A DNA stretch of 41,162 nt from Occallatibacter sp. (GCA_031296305.1 JARLFZ010000028.1:1-41162); one strand, 5' to 3'. Positions 25,222-33,206 are shown, numbered from the stretch's first letter. The notes: generated from the letters alone by a model not told the origin. Program-made: numbers and translations.

Positions 25222-25249
25222 TTGACAATAATGGGAATAGGAATATTCT
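25222..25249 (+). promoter_or_regulatory. early promoter, sigma70-like
   Basis: TTGACA (25222-25227) and TATTCT (25244-25249) with 16 bases between form a good promoter reading towards the Ner-like gene at 25290 and the whole early operon. Its -10 is inside the 24-bp dyad, so repression by steric block is expected. Confidence 0.65.
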
Positions 25250-25256
25250 TATCCCC
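25233..25256. promoter_or_regulatory. operator dyad between repressor and Ner-like gene
   Basis: Twelve bases from 25233 and the reverse complement of the following twelve agree at 10 positions, centred on the perfect palindrome GAATATTC (25241-25248). It overlaps the early promoter and lies just upstream of the repressor ribosome-binding site, so it is the likely operator for the repressor, the Ner-like protein or both. Confidence 0.6.
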
Positions 25257-25262
25257 ATGGAG

Positions 25263-25277
25263 CGCCACAGCGTGGCG
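25263..25277. other. small hairpin in the leader of the early mRNA
   Basis: CGCCAC (25263-25268), loop AGC, GTGGCG (25272-25277): a perfect stem between the early promoter and the Ner-like start. It could affect mRNA stability or be a second protein site. Confidence 0.3.
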
Positions 25278-25289
25278 GCAACAGGATAA

Positions 25290-25520
25290 ATGGTTAGCCC
25301 TCAAATTTTTAGAGAACAATTGCTGCGCGGAATCTACAGTCGAGTTGCCGTTGAACTCAGGCTGAAGAAAAATGGCCGATCGCATGTATGTAGAGTTGCC
25401 CACGGCGAGCGCAAATCGCCCCGAGTAGAAATAGCATTGCAGCGCGAACTTGATCGAATTGAGGCTGAGGTTCGCGCGTATTCGCGCCGTTATGGCCGGC
25501 GAAGTGAGCGTGCGGCATGA
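25290..25520 (+). CDS. Ner-like small HTH regulator
   Basis: The 76-residue basic protein has a helix-turn-helix pattern: Y-S-R-V-A-V-E-L-R-L-K-K-N-G-R-S-H-V-C-R-V-A-H-G-E-R-K-S-P-R-V, residues about 16-46, then a charged helix. It is the first gene of the early operon and divergent from the repressor, the exact position of ner in Mu, where the product down-regulates early and repressor transcription. ATG at 25290 follows AGGA. It overlaps the next gene by ATGA. Confidence 0.7.
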   Translation: MVSPQIFREQLLRGIYSRVAVELRLKKNGRSHVCRVAHGERKSPRVEIALQRELDRIEAEVRAYSRRYGRRSERAA

Positions 25521-25987
25521 GCGAAATAAACTCATCACGCTCTAAGTCTCGCGCGCAAGTATCTGGTAAGTCACTGCCACTCTTTCCAGAAAATTCTTCC
25601 AACAAACCGCTCCCAGGGAGCCTGAACGACGATTTGTTGGTACGCGGGGTCGTGACCGCTTCCATCAAGCAATCAAATAGAAGCCGTGACCAAATCGCGG
25701 ATCAGATGAGTGCCCTCCTTAGTGTGCCCGTGACCGCACGAATGATCACCTCTTTCACCGCTGAATCGAAAGAACTCCACCGCTGGCCCGGCGCTTGGGA
25801 CCGTGCGTTTTGCGCTGCGACTGGAGATGACACATTGCTTCTCTGCCGTGTCGAGGCCGCTGGATACCGGGTGATTAAAGGCGAGGAAATTCAACTACTT
25901 GAGTTAGGAAAGCAATATCTACGTCGCAAGCGGGCAGATGAACAGGCGGCGATGCTTGAGCGTCAGCTCGCGGGGGTGGACCTATGA
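25517..25987 (+). CDS. conserved protein encoded just upstream of the transposase
   Basis: The 156-residue product has a polar, probably disordered N-terminal 40 residues, then S-R-D-Q-I-A-D-Q-M-S-A-L-L, a R-W-P-G-A-W-D-R-A-F-C-A-A-T-G-D-D segment and a charged C-terminal helix. The helices around R-D-Q-I-A-D-Q-M and V-T-A-R-M-I-T-S-F-T could bind DNA, reminiscent of regulatory phage proteins. It overlaps both neighbours by 4 bases (ATGA), so it is translated together with Ner and A. I recognise it as a recurring neighbour of Mu-type transposases, without a known function. Confidence 0.6.
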   Translation: MSEINSSRSKSRAQVSGKSLPLFPENSSNKPLPGSLNDDLLVRGVVTASIKQSNRSRDQIADQMSALLSVPVTARMITSFTAESKELHRWPGAWDRAFCAATGDDTLLLCRVEAAGYRVIKGEEIQLLELGKQYLRRKRADEQAAMLERQLAGVDL

Positions 25988-28047
25988 GCACCGCCCTCAC
26001 AGTTCCTCAGATCGTGTCTCTCGGCGATAGTCAGTGGATATCAGTTAAGGATGCCGCAGCGCTGACAGGTCTCTCAGACTTTTGGTTGCGCGAACAGGCC
26101 AAGGCCGGCAAGATCACCTCTCGCGCGGCGGCCGAGCGCGCCGCCAATGGCAAGCCCAAGCCTGAATATCTGGTATCAACGCTGCCGGTAAGGCCCGAGC
26201 GCGCAAAGCTCGCGGTCATGCCAAAGCAGCAGAACCTGCCACTGCTAAGGACACCACAGCGCGCCGAAGATCTCTTTCCCCGCGCGGAGGTTCCCGCGGA
26301 TCAGAAGAAGAGGGTCGAGGAGCATTACCAGTCCATTCTCCCAATCATGATGTTTAAGGCCGAGCCGGATCGCTACGCGCACCTGACGCTGCGCGACGGT
26401 CGTCGCGTGATCTCGCGGGAACGCATGATCGTCTTCCAGGCCGAGCTCACCGGAAATAACCCGCGCACTCTCAAGCGCTGGATCACACGGTTCAGGTTGC
26501 AGGGCTACGCAGGCCTCGCGGACCGCCCGCGCAAAGACAAGGGCGTCTCCCTCTGGGCGAACCGTGACGAAGCGTCTGCCGCGCTTGCCAACGTGGTCTG
26601 CTATGCGGTGATTGTCGAGCACGTCTCGATCGCACTTGCTTTCGAAATCGTGGACGCCGCGGCGCGGCGCGGCCGCATTCACGCTACGAGCTACGAGACG
26701 GTTCGCCGCCTGATCAGATCCGCGAAGAAAGAGAATCCTGCCGCCGTCACTCTCTCGCTGGGCGGTCGTGACATGTATGACCGGTTCTTCGCGCCATTCA
26801 TCCAGCGCGGCATTACCGACATCGACGCCGGCTACATCCTGACCAGCGACCACGCGATACATGACGTGATCGTGCAGGATGACACCTATAAGAAAGATCG
26901 CAGCCTGATCCGCATCCGCTTCACGGGATTGATGGACTTCCGCTCGCGCCGCTTCACTGCTTACGCCTGGTCTGAAGAGGGTTCTTCCCGCTCGATCGGA
27001 GTTGTCCTGCAGAACCATCTCGTCGATTTTGGTACGTTCTTCCAGCTATATTGCGACAACGGGAAGGACTACCAAAAGGCTGGGCGCGGCGCGCGAGGCG
27101 GTATGTGGAATGCCGCCGATCTCCGGCCAGAGATGCTGGGCGTGGTCGCGCGAATCGGTGCCGAGGTTAAGTTCTGCCTACCCTTCCACCCCCAGGCAAA
27201 AGCGATCGAGCGCGCAAATAACACGATTCATAGCCGCTTCGATCGGCGCTGGAAAACCTATTGCGGCGACAAGCCGGAACATCGCCCCGATCTGTGCATC
27301 GCGCTGGAAGCACGGCACAAGAAGCTGCTCGCCGCCGGCCGTGTGGAAGAGTCTGAAGTACCACTCGCGAGCGTCTTCATCAAGGCCGCCCGCGCCTTTA
27401 TCGAGTCGGACTACAACAAAAAGGTAAAGCTCAAGGCGCGCGGCATGAAAGGCATGTCTCCGATTGAGGCATGGGATGCCTACCGATGGAAAGATTCTCA
27501 GTTCGTCGAGCCGCTTACCCTTGCACCGCTCTTCCTGTCGCGCACTCGGCGCGCGATCATCCACGAACGTGTGCATATTGGCGACAACGACTACGTCGCC
27601 GCCGACCTGGAAAGCGCCCACCAACTCCATGATCGCGGTACGCCTGGCAAGCTGCACCTGGTGCTCTTCGACGAGTACGACGACAACTACATCGCGGTCG
27701 CCGACGACGACGGATACGCCATCGCCTGGCTACGCAAGGAACGTTATTTGAAGCAGTCGGACGATGAGGAAACGCGCTCTGCGATCAAAGCGATCATGGA
27801 GAAACGCTCCGAGCAGTATCAGCGCACCAAAGACAAGCTCCGCGCCCTCAAAGGCGCTGTACTCGACGCGGGTTATGTGCCCCAGCATGAGCAGATGCTT
27901 GCCATCGGCAATCTGCCCATTCCCATCGACGATGTCGTCGTTCAGCGTCCGCGCAAAGCCGCGGCGAAGTCCGGCGAGCCTGTATCTACTCTTTTACCCG
28001 GCGAGGGCGGAAAACGTCTCGCCGGCCGTTTGTTACGGAGGCAATAG
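25984..28047 (+). CDS. A: Mu A-type DDE transposase
   Basis: The 687-residue protein starts with a Mu-type winged-helix end-binding domain (W-I-S-V-K-D-A-A-A-L-T-G-L-S, about 18-65), followed by a helical DNA-binding region (T-L-K-R-W-I-T-R-F-R-L-Q-G-Y-A-G-L, about 160-178) and an RNase H-like rve core. The catalytic triad reads D289 (T-S-D-H-A-I-H-D), D358 (L-Y-C-D-N-G-K-D-Y) and E409 (P-Q-A-K-A-I-E-R-A-N-N). These match MuA D269, D336 and E392 in context and similar spacing. The C-terminal part is the Mu beta-barrel-type domain and a basic tail. It carries out integration and replicative transposition at the phage ends. Confidence 0.95.
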   Translation: MSTALTVPQIVSLGDSQWISVKDAAALTGLSDFWLREQAKAGKITSRAAAERAANGKPKPEYLVSTLPVRPERAKLAVMPKQQNLPLLRTPQRAEDLFPRAEVPADQKKRVEEHYQSILPIMMFKAEPDRYAHLTLRDGRRVISRERMIVFQAELTGNNPRTLKRWITRFRLQGYAGLADRPRKDKGVSLWANRDEASAALANVVCYAVIVEHVSIALAFEIVDAAARRGRIHATSYETVRRLIRSAKKENPAAVTLSLGGRDMYDRFFAPFIQRGITDIDAGYILTSDHAIHDVIVQDDTYKKDRSLIRIRFTGLMDFRSRRFTAYAWSEEGSSRSIGVVLQNHLVDFGTFFQLYCDNGKDYQKAGRGARGGMWNAADLRPEMLGVVARIGAEVKFCLPFHPQAKAIERANNTIHSRFDRRWKTYCGDKPEHRPDLCIALEARHKKLLAAGRVEESEVPLASVFIKAARAFIESDYNKKVKLKARGMKGMSPIEAWDAYRWKDSQFVEPLTLAPLFLSRTRRAIIHERVHIGDNDYVAADLESAHQLHDRGTPGKLHLVLFDEYDDNYIAVADDDGYAIAWLRKERYLKQSDDEETRSAIKAIMEKRSEQYQRTKDKLRALKGAVLDAGYVPQHEQMLAIGNLPIPIDDVVVQRPRKAAAKSGEPVSTLLPGEGGKRLAGRLLRRQ

Positions 28048-29018
28048 TGATCCCAAAAGCACACAAGGCGCAGTTAAAGCAGATGGGCTTGCCGAGCGAC
28101 ACGGACACGATTCGCCGCGCGCGCATGTTCATGATGGAGTCAGGCACGACCTCCGGTGAGTTCGCCGAGATGGCCCGCGTAAATCCCAACTCGCTCCGAG
28201 TTTTTTTGAGCGGATCCTACGACGCGCACAAGCCCTGCGACACGAACACGCTGGTTATGCGCGCATCCATCAAGGAGGCGATCGACCTCCACGAGGCTAA
28301 AAATCGCGGACGGCGCGACAACACGCATTACACTACCGCCGAGTTTGAAGAACTTCGCGCCTCGATGATCGATGCCCTGGAAGACGGCAGCGCAATCGCA
28401 ATCGAGGGCGGCGTGGGCATCGGCAAGAGCTGGGCTCTGCAGAAGGTGACGGACGAAATCAACCAGCGCAAGCTCGGGCGCGCGATCTATGTGTACTGCT
28501 TGCGCGGCATTACACCACAGTCGTTCCTGATTAGCTGCTGCATCCAGGCAAAGATTCCAAGCCGCGGTACCATCCTGCAATTGCTGCAGAAGCTTTCTTA
28601 CTTCTTCGAAGAAGAACATCCCTTACTCGTTCTGGACGAGGCCCAGAACCTCCCCGACGTGACGCTGGAAACGCTGCGCAGCCTTTTCGATCTACGAGGC
28701 TATGGGATCGTGCTGGCGGCCTCCTATGACCTGCTGAGTCATCTGCGTGAGTACAAGATGCAGATGTGGTCAAGTCGAATCGGCCGAACCCATCTGCTGG
28801 CCGGCGCGACTAAGGAAGAGGCGGCGCGCATGCTCGTCGGCGAGCTGGGACCGATGGACAAGCGCGACATCGACGATACCCTCGCCGATGTGACGCTCGA
28901 GGCTATTCGGGAGGGCGTTAAGTACAAGTACATCGCCCTGCGCAACCTTTTCTGGGCCATTAAGGCAGCGCGCAAGGCTGTTGCGGCGGCCGAGCAGAGA
29001 GAAGAGGCCATCGCATGA
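28047..29018 (+). CDS. B: Mu B-type AAA+ transposition target protein
   Basis: The 323-residue ATPase has an N-terminal HTH-like region (G-E-F-A-E-M-A-R-V-N-P-N-S-L-R-V-F-L-S-G, about 37-56) as in MuB, Walker A G-V-G-I-G-K-S with K127, Walker B L-L-V-L-D-E-A-Q-N with D197-E198, and a sensor-like A-A-S-Y-D. It binds target DNA in an ATP-dependent way and delivers it to the transpososome, and gives target immunity in Mu. GTG at 28047 overlaps the A stop (TAGTG) with GGAGG upstream. Confidence 0.9.
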   Translation: MIPKAHKAQLKQMGLPSDTDTIRRARMFMMESGTTSGEFAEMARVNPNSLRVFLSGSYDAHKPCDTNTLVMRASIKEAIDLHEAKNRGRRDNTHYTTAEFEELRASMIDALEDGSAIAIEGGVGIGKSWALQKVTDEINQRKLGRAIYVYCLRGITPQSFLISCCIQAKIPSRGTILQLLQKLSYFFEEEHPLLVLDEAQNLPDVTLETLRSLFDLRGYGIVLAASYDLLSHLREYKMQMWSSRIGRTHLLAGATKEEAARMLVGELGPMDKRDIDDTLADVTLEAIREGVKYKYIALRNLFWAIKAARKAVAAAEQREEAIA

Positions 29019-29278
29019 ACATAGTCATCATTACGACGCGGGCTACGCAGCCCAGTATTGTCGCACGAATCCGCGCAGCCTGGTCGAAGGCTATGACCTG
29101 GACTCCCACGGATCGCCAGCTGCGGCGTATCGGCGCGGCTATTGAATGCTCTGGCCGCATGGCGGATGTTGCGCTCAAAGCTTTCGCAATTCTGGCCGCC
29201 ATCTATTTCTCCATCGAAATTGGCATGGCTTTTCTACCTGGCGGAGCAGTTAGCCGCGTACTCGGAGGTTTGCGATGA
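29015..29278 (+). CDS. small single-pass membrane protein
   Basis: The 87-residue product has a basic N-terminal half and one hydrophobic segment (A-L-K-A-F-A-I-L-A-A-I-Y-F-S-I-E-I-G-M-A-F-L) near residues 52-74. Start and stop overlap both neighbours by ATGA. Unknown function; not recognised. Confidence 0.6.
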   Translation: MNIVIITTRATQPSIVARIRAAWSKAMTWTPTDRQLRRIGAAIECSGRMADVALKAFAILAAIYFSIEIGMAFLPGGAVSRVLGGLR

Positions 29279-29598
29279 CAACCGCTGCACGGACATTTCC
29301 CGAGGATGCTTCCTATCTGTTGATCGGCGCCAACGAAACCGATCACCTCAAATGGGTCACGATCGAGCGCATTACACCTGATCTCTTTCTCTTGAACCAT
29401 CGGGGCCGCTGCATATGCGTCTCTGAAGCCTGGATTGAGCGTGTGGGAATTGAGGGCCTCGATCGAAAGGCAATCGCTTGGCGGCGCCATATACGCAGGT
29501 CTGCCAGGCATGCGGCAAAGGTTTGTTGGGCTGACAAGCCTGAGGCTTTCTCGGGAGACGCCCCTCTTCACGCCGACGCCGCCAAGGAGGAGCGCTGA
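29275..29598 (+). CDS. hypothetical early protein
   Basis: The 107-residue product contains W-V-T-I-E-R-I-T-P-D-L-F-L-L-N-H-R-G-R-C-I-C-V-S-E-A-W-I-E-R-V, a small beta-sheet-like pattern, and a basic R-R-H-I-R-R-S-A-R-H stretch that could touch nucleic acid. It overlaps the upstream gene by ATGA and the next by one base. No family recognised. Confidence 0.55.
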   Translation: MTTAARTFPEDASYLLIGANETDHLKWVTIERITPDLFLLNHRGRCICVSEAWIERVGIEGLDRKAIAWRRHIRRSARHAAKVCWADKPEAFSGDAPLHADAAKEER

Positions 29599-29852
29599 TG
29601 TTAGTCCCTGACGAGATCAGGTGCGATGTGTGCGGACGCCAGAAGGGCGAAACCAATCACTGGTTGCAATGCATCACGCAGCCCGCCAAAGAAGAGTTCC
29701 CCGCAATCGAGGGAATCGGATTCGGCCCGATCGATGCACCGATTTCCGGGACGGACGTAAAAGTCGAGCACATTTGTTGCCACGCCTGTGCCGTCAAACG
29801 CTTTTCACAGTGGCTCGGAACCCTCAACACAGTTGAAAGGAAAATCGCATGA
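29598..29852 (+). CDS. small zinc-knuckle protein
   Basis: The 84-residue product has two cysteine motifs, C-D-V-C-G near the N-terminus and H-I-C-C-H-A-C near residue 66, consistent with one zinc site formed across the chain. The rest is short and Gly/Pro-rich. It overlaps the next gene by ATGA. A DNA- or protein-binding adaptor is possible; no family recognised. Confidence 0.6.
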   Translation: MLVPDEIRCDVCGRQKGETNHWLQCITQPAKEEFPAIEGIGFGPIDAPISGTDVKVEHICCHACAVKRFSQWLGTLNTVERKIA

Positions 29853-30412
29853 CCACAGAAACCAAAACCAAACCGACATCCACACAAGTGGACGCCCTCT
29901 GCGAAAAGTTCGACGCGGCGAAAATGGAGGCCGATCTCGCAGGACAGGAACTTTCCAAAGCCAAAGGCGAACTGCTCGCTATGGTGCAGGACTTTGGTTA
30001 CACGCCCACGAATGCTGAGAAGACGATGCGCCTTGAGGGCACTCTCTACGTTGCCGACGCGACCACCGCTTCGACCTTCGAGATTATCGAAACTTCTGTA
30101 GGCGAGCTACAGAGCGAACTCTCTCGATTGAAGCTTCCCAAGGTGTTCGGCACTCTGTTTCAGCGCAAGGTAAAGCACTCGCTGAAGAAGGACGCTGCCT
30201 CCACGTTCAAGATCGCCATTGGCGCGTTTGAGGAGACGACACAGACGCGGCTGCTCGGCATTTTTGCCACCTGTTTCAACGTGAACACCAAAGCACCAGC
30301 GCTGAGCGTGGAACTGGCCACCGCGTTGCGCGAAAAAGAAGCCGCGGCTGCCGAGAAGGCTGCGAAAAAAGCTGAGCGCGAAGCGAAGAAGGCGAAGAAA
30401 GGCGGTAAGTAG
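29849..30412 (+). CDS. early protein in the usual Gam position
   Basis: The 187-residue product has a helical N-terminus (L-C-E-K-F-D-A-A-K-M-E-A-D-L-A-G-Q-E-L-S-K-A), a beta-rich centre (M-R-L-E-G-T-L-Y-V-A-D-A-T) and a lysine-rich C-terminus (A-K-K-A-E-R-E-A-K-K-A-K-K-G-G-K). Helix-strand-basic tail and its place soon after A and B recall Mu Gam, the Ku-like protein that protects DNA ends, but I see no direct motif match, so the function is open. Confidence 0.5.
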   Translation: MTTETKTKPTSTQVDALCEKFDAAKMEADLAGQELSKAKGELLAMVQDFGYTPTNAEKTMRLEGTLYVADATTASTFEIIETSVGELQSELSRLKLPKVFGTLFQRKVKHSLKKDAASTFKIAIGAFEETTQTRLLGIFATCFNVNTKAPALSVELATALREKEAAAAEKAAKKAEREAKKAKKGGK

Positions 30413-31018
30413 ATGACCGACTACCAAAAGGCCAAGCGTCCCGATCTCGCAATTCTGGATGTTCTGTCGAGGAAGGTGGTTCCCATTCCGCTTACCACGC
30501 TCTATTCGGATGTCTGTCCTGAAGAGTCATGGGTTTCCATCGAAGCAATTGCTTCACAAGTCAGAAGCCTTGAATCAACTGGACACCTTCACTGCTCGCT
30601 GGGGCCTGATAGCAGCGTTCCTTTGTATTCGATTACCTGTAAAGGCCGCGCGCATCTGATCGTGGCCGACACGCACACCATCTTTCATAACCACCTGAAA
30701 GAGGAGCCTGCAAGTGTTTCGATATGCAACGCGCCAGAAGTTTCAGAAGCAACGGAAGAGTACGAGCCTGCCATCGCGATGCTCTGCGTTGACGAGGCCG
30801 AACTTGACAAATGGTGGAAGGCGCTCGACGTAGAGGCGAAAGCGGACGCATTCATGCAGTGGTCACTCAGCAATGACGGCCGCAACTCGCATATCTACAT
30901 CGATCCCAGCATTCCCGTCGTTGGCACCATTGGAAACTCGTATGCCCCGCTTTCGAAAGAAGCGACGGAAGCGATCCGTAAGGATATACAGGTCCTGCAG
31001 AAGGCGGCAAGGCAATGA
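30413..31018 (+). CDS. hypothetical early protein with winged-helix-like N-terminus
   Basis: The 201-residue product starts with a pattern like a winged helix (A-I-L-D-V-L-S-R-K-V-V-P-I-P-L-T-T-L-Y, W-V-S-I-E-A-I-A-S-Q-V-R-S-L-E-S-T-G-H-L, then a beta wing P-L-Y-S-I-T-C-K-G-R). The middle is acidic and the C-terminus helical. It could be a regulator. ATG immediately follows the previous stop; the end overlaps the next gene by ATGA. Confidence 0.55.
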   Translation: MTDYQKAKRPDLAILDVLSRKVVPIPLTTLYSDVCPEESWVSIEAIASQVRSLESTGHLHCSLGPDSSVPLYSITCKGRAHLIVADTHTIFHNHLKEEPASVSICNAPEVSEATEEYEPAIAMLCVDEAELDKWWKALDVEAKADAFMQWSLSNDGRNSHIYIDPSIPVVGTIGNSYAPLSKEATEAIRKDIQVLQKAARQ

Positions 31019-31248
31019 GCCGGCGCACAAAGAGATCCGGACCGGCGTGGGCGTATTGGCAGCAGGCAGAGACCGCGCTCGAAGAGGCTCAGGACCTGAT
31101 GCAGCAGGCGGCCACCATCGTCGCACACGATGACCAGCCGATCGCTCTGCCCCCGATGCTGGTGCGCGCCATAAAGCGTGACATAGCCCGCTTCTAAGAG
31201 AAGTTCGCCATGCTTGTTCGCGAGCAAAAGCAAAAGGCGGTGCGTTGA
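31015..31248 (+). pseudogene. small helical protein interrupted by an in-frame TAA
   Basis: A 60-residue reading frame (A-Y-W-Q-Q-A-E-T-A-L-E-E-A-Q-D-L-M-Q-Q-A) stops at TAA 31195-31197. Past this codon the same frame goes on for 16 residues (E-K-F-A-M-L-V-R-E-Q-K-Q-K-A-V-R) to a TGA at 31246-31248 that overlaps the next ATG (TGATG), the junction style of this operon. The helix continues smoothly across the TAA. This suggests a nonsense mutation in a 77-codon gene, or a sequencing error; the 60-residue form may still be functional. Confidence 0.55.
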
Positions 31249-31550
31249 TGTTGACTCCAGGCTATGTGGGACCGAAGGAACAATGGCAAGCCGAATTGCA
31301 GAACGTGAATAAGTTCGGACTGCTTTCGTTCATCGATATTCTCATGGCGCATCTGGACGCATGGAGCGGCGGGATGGACCGCGCCTCACTGCTGAAAACG
31401 GTTCGGCGTTCGAAGCAATACGGGGAGTGGGATGCAGCAGAGAAGCGGCATGAGCGTTTCATGGCAAATCCGACCAAGGCAGTCGACGAGATGATACGAG
31501 GTTCGCGAGCTGCCAAGAGAGCCGCACGGCGTAAAAAGAGGGGTCGCTGA
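31248..31550 (+). CDS. hypothetical early protein, basic C-terminus
   Basis: The 100-residue product (ATG at 31248 rather than the TTG before it) has W-Q-A-E-L-Q-N-V-N-K-F-G-L-L-S-F-I-D-I-L-M-A-H-L and ends in a very basic R-A-A-K-R-A-A-R-R-K-K-R-G-R. The basic tail suggests nucleic-acid contact. Its TGA overlaps an ATG at 31550 that opens a frame of only 18 codons (to 31606), too short to call. Confidence 0.55.
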   Translation: MLTPGYVGPKEQWQAELQNVNKFGLLSFIDILMAHLDAWSGGMDRASLLKTVRRSKQYGEWDAAEKRHERFMANPTKAVDEMIRGSRAAKRAARRKKRGR

Positions 31551-31618
31551 TGGCTTGCGAAGTTCACCATGACGACCAGGGCCGCGGCGCAGGGCGCGCT
31601 ATTTGAGGAGGCAAGCAA

Positions 31619-31870
31619 ATGACCGAACAGAAAATGACTGTCGATAGGCTGCTGGCTGTAGGCGCCAGCAAACTGCTGCTCTGCGGAGAAATGATGCAGC
31701 AGATGCGCAACCTTCAGCGCGATGGCGTCGATCAGCGCTACTGGCGTATGTCCACGCAGCTCTCCGAGCACTTGATCGTTGCAGGTAGTTGTCTGGCTGA
31801 GTCGCACCGCATGTTGCTTGAACAGGCGGTGCATGCGGTCACGGCCGCAGAAGGAAGGCAAACGAAATGA
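31619..31870 (+). CDS. small hypothetical early protein
   Basis: The 83-residue product is mostly helical (L-L-L-C-G-E-M-M-Q-Q-M-R-N-L-Q-R and W-R-M-S-T-Q-L-S-E-H-L). GAGGAGG stands upstream of ATG 31619. It overlaps the next gene by ATGA. Not recognised. Confidence 0.55.
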   Translation: MTEQKMTVDRLLAVGASKLLLCGEMMQQMRNLQRDGVDQRYWRMSTQLSEHLIVAGSCLAESHRMLLEQAVHAVTAAEGRQTK

Positions 31871-32364
31871 GTACTCAGTCCTCACTCTTTCCTGAACCGG
31901 TGGAAGTCCAGGTCCACCGCCTCGACGCCGCAATAGCGAGCCTGCTCTTTGGCGGCCGCGGTGGTCCGCTCAATCTGCGCCTGGCCGACGACGAAAAGGC
32001 CGTGTTGGAGATGATCCGCTATCGGCGCGGCGCGGCGAAGTCGATCAGTCTGCGCGATATTCAGCAGCGCACCAAACTCGACCCGCGCACCATCAAGCAA
32101 GCTGTTCGCACGCTCAGGCTCAATTTCCGTCTGCCTATCGGCAGCAGCAAGAACTCGGAGAGCGGCGGGTACTATCTCATGATTTCGGCCGAGGATCGCG
32201 CCATTTGGCGCAAGGACGTCTTAGACCAGGTGCGCGCCCAGGTCGATGTCCTGCGCGCCGCAGACGGCCACCAGGCCGCACTGGAGGCCCTCGGTCAGCT
32301 CCGCGAGGAGTTGCTCAGCCAGACCGGCATAGAACAGGGGGCTCGCAATGGCGCAGGCGCCTAA
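31867..32364 (+). CDS. winged-helix DNA-binding protein
   Basis: The 165-residue product has a clear winged helix at about 40-105: E-K-A-V-L-E-M-I-R-Y, S-I-S-L-R-D-I-Q-Q-R-T-K-L-D-P-R-T-I-K-Q-A-V-R-T-L, then L-P-I-G-S-S, G-G-Y-Y-L-M-I-S. Similar domains occur in phage replication and regulatory proteins. The C-terminus is a long helix rich in A, L and Q, possibly for oligomerisation. It could act as an early or middle regulator. Confidence 0.65.
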   Translation: MSTQSSLFPEPVEVQVHRLDAAIASLLFGGRGGPLNLRLADDEKAVLEMIRYRRGAAKSISLRDIQQRTKLDPRTIKQAVRTLRLNFRLPIGSSKNSESGGYYLMISAEDRAIWRKDVLDQVRAQVDVLRAADGHQAALEALGQLREELLSQTGIEQGARNGAGA

Positions 32365-32566
32365 CAAACTCTACAACCGAGCGGAGATCCGCAACATTCT
32401 CACGGAACTCTCCAACGATTGGGCAAGGATGGTCGTCGAGCACCGCGATGCTTATCGGCACGACGCGTCGCACGTCGAGATGCAATGCAAAACATGCATC
32501 GAATGGCACGGGCGCGTTGAAGGACTCCGTAGTGCTGTAGTCCATTTTGGAGGGCATCGTGCCTGA
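32348..32566 (+). CDS. small hypothetical early protein
   Basis: The 72-residue product has C-K-T-C-I-E-W-H-G near residue 47, a possible half zinc site, and otherwise helix. It overlaps the upstream gene by 17 bases and the next by 8. Not recognised. Confidence 0.5.
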   Translation: MAQAPNKLYNRAEIRNILTELSNDWARMVVEHRDAYRHDASHVEMQCKTCIEWHGRVEGLRSAVVHFGGHRA

Positions 32567-32738
32567 CTATCTTTCCACCGAAGAACTCGACGCCCTGGAG
32601 GCTCTCTACGCGCGCCAGCCGCGCGATGAATATCTTCCCGCGTCGGTTGCCGCTCGGAACCGTCAGATCCGCCGGCTGATCGACGAAGTCAAGATGTGGC
32701 GGCAATCAGCAGGAGACGAGGAGGCCACGATTGGCTGA
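32559..32738 (+). CDS. small hypothetical early protein
   Basis: The 59-residue product is read from GTG 32559, chosen because GGAGGG is five bases upstream. It contains S-T-E-E-L-D-A-L-E-A-L-Y-A-R-Q-P and R-N-R-Q-I-R-R-L-I-D-E-V-K-M-W. Not recognised. Confidence 0.5.
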   Translation: MPDYLSTEELDALEALYARQPRDEYLPASVAARNRQIRRLIDEVKMWRQSAGDEEATIG

Positions 32739-32949
32739 AAAGAGACTGCCCAACACCGCGGAGCTGATGCGCAAGGCCACACAACTTCGCACTGATTCGG
32801 AAGCGTTGATCGTTATCGTGATCCGGGTGAACGATGTTGCATTTTCCGTTGACCCTGGCGTCGCTCCGAAGGATGCCGGCGAAACCATCGAGTCCGAATT
32901 GCCCGCTCTCTTGCAGCACCTAGCTGAGAGCAGAGAGAAGGGAAGATGA
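32731..32949 (+). CDS. small hypothetical early protein, TTG start
   Basis: The 72-residue product starts with TTG at 32731 after GAGGAGG. It has L-M-R-K-A-T-Q-L-R-T-D-S-E-A-L-I-V-I-V-I-R-V and a short acidic C-terminus. Overlap ATGA with the next gene. Not recognised. Confidence 0.5.
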   Translation: MAEKRLPNTAELMRKATQLRTDSEALIVIVIRVNDVAFSVDPGVAPKDAGETIESELPALLQHLAESREKGR

Positions 32950-33197
32950 AGTGGTTCGAGCGACGCACGAAGCCATGTTTTGCCGAGGGCTGCGACTCAC
33001 GGATTTCGAGGCGGATGCTGATGTGCCGCAAGCATTGGGACCTGGTACCGAACAGCATCCAGTTCGCCGTGTACAACACTTTGGAGATTTGGGAAAGTGG
33101 CGGCAGCCCGCGCCTCTACCTGGACGTGATCAAGCGAGCAAGAATCGCCGTTGCTCAAAAAGAGGCACGGCTCAACGAGAGGGAATCACATACGTGA
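32946..33197 (+). CDS. small zinc-finger-like protein
   Basis: The 83-residue product carries C-F-A-E-G-C and C-R-K-H-W, the C-x4-C / C-x2-H pattern common in phage zinc-ribbon proteins, followed by a helical C-terminus. It is followed by an intergenic repeat element. Function unknown. Confidence 0.6.
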   Translation: MKWFERRTKPCFAEGCDSRISRRMLMCRKHWDLVPNSIQFAVYNTLEIWESGGSPRLYLDVIKRARIAVAQKEARLNERESHT

Positions 33198-33206
33198 TTC
33201 ACCCAA

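Noticed and set aside
25212-25538. Long N-terminal extension of the repressor
   Set aside because: It would run through the early promoter, the dyad and the start of the Ner-like gene, and its sequence has no domain; GTG 25211 has a good ribosome-binding site.
26245-27018. 257-residue minus-strand frame inside the transposase gene
   Set aside because: It is antisense to the rve core with intact catalytic residues and has no domain of its own.
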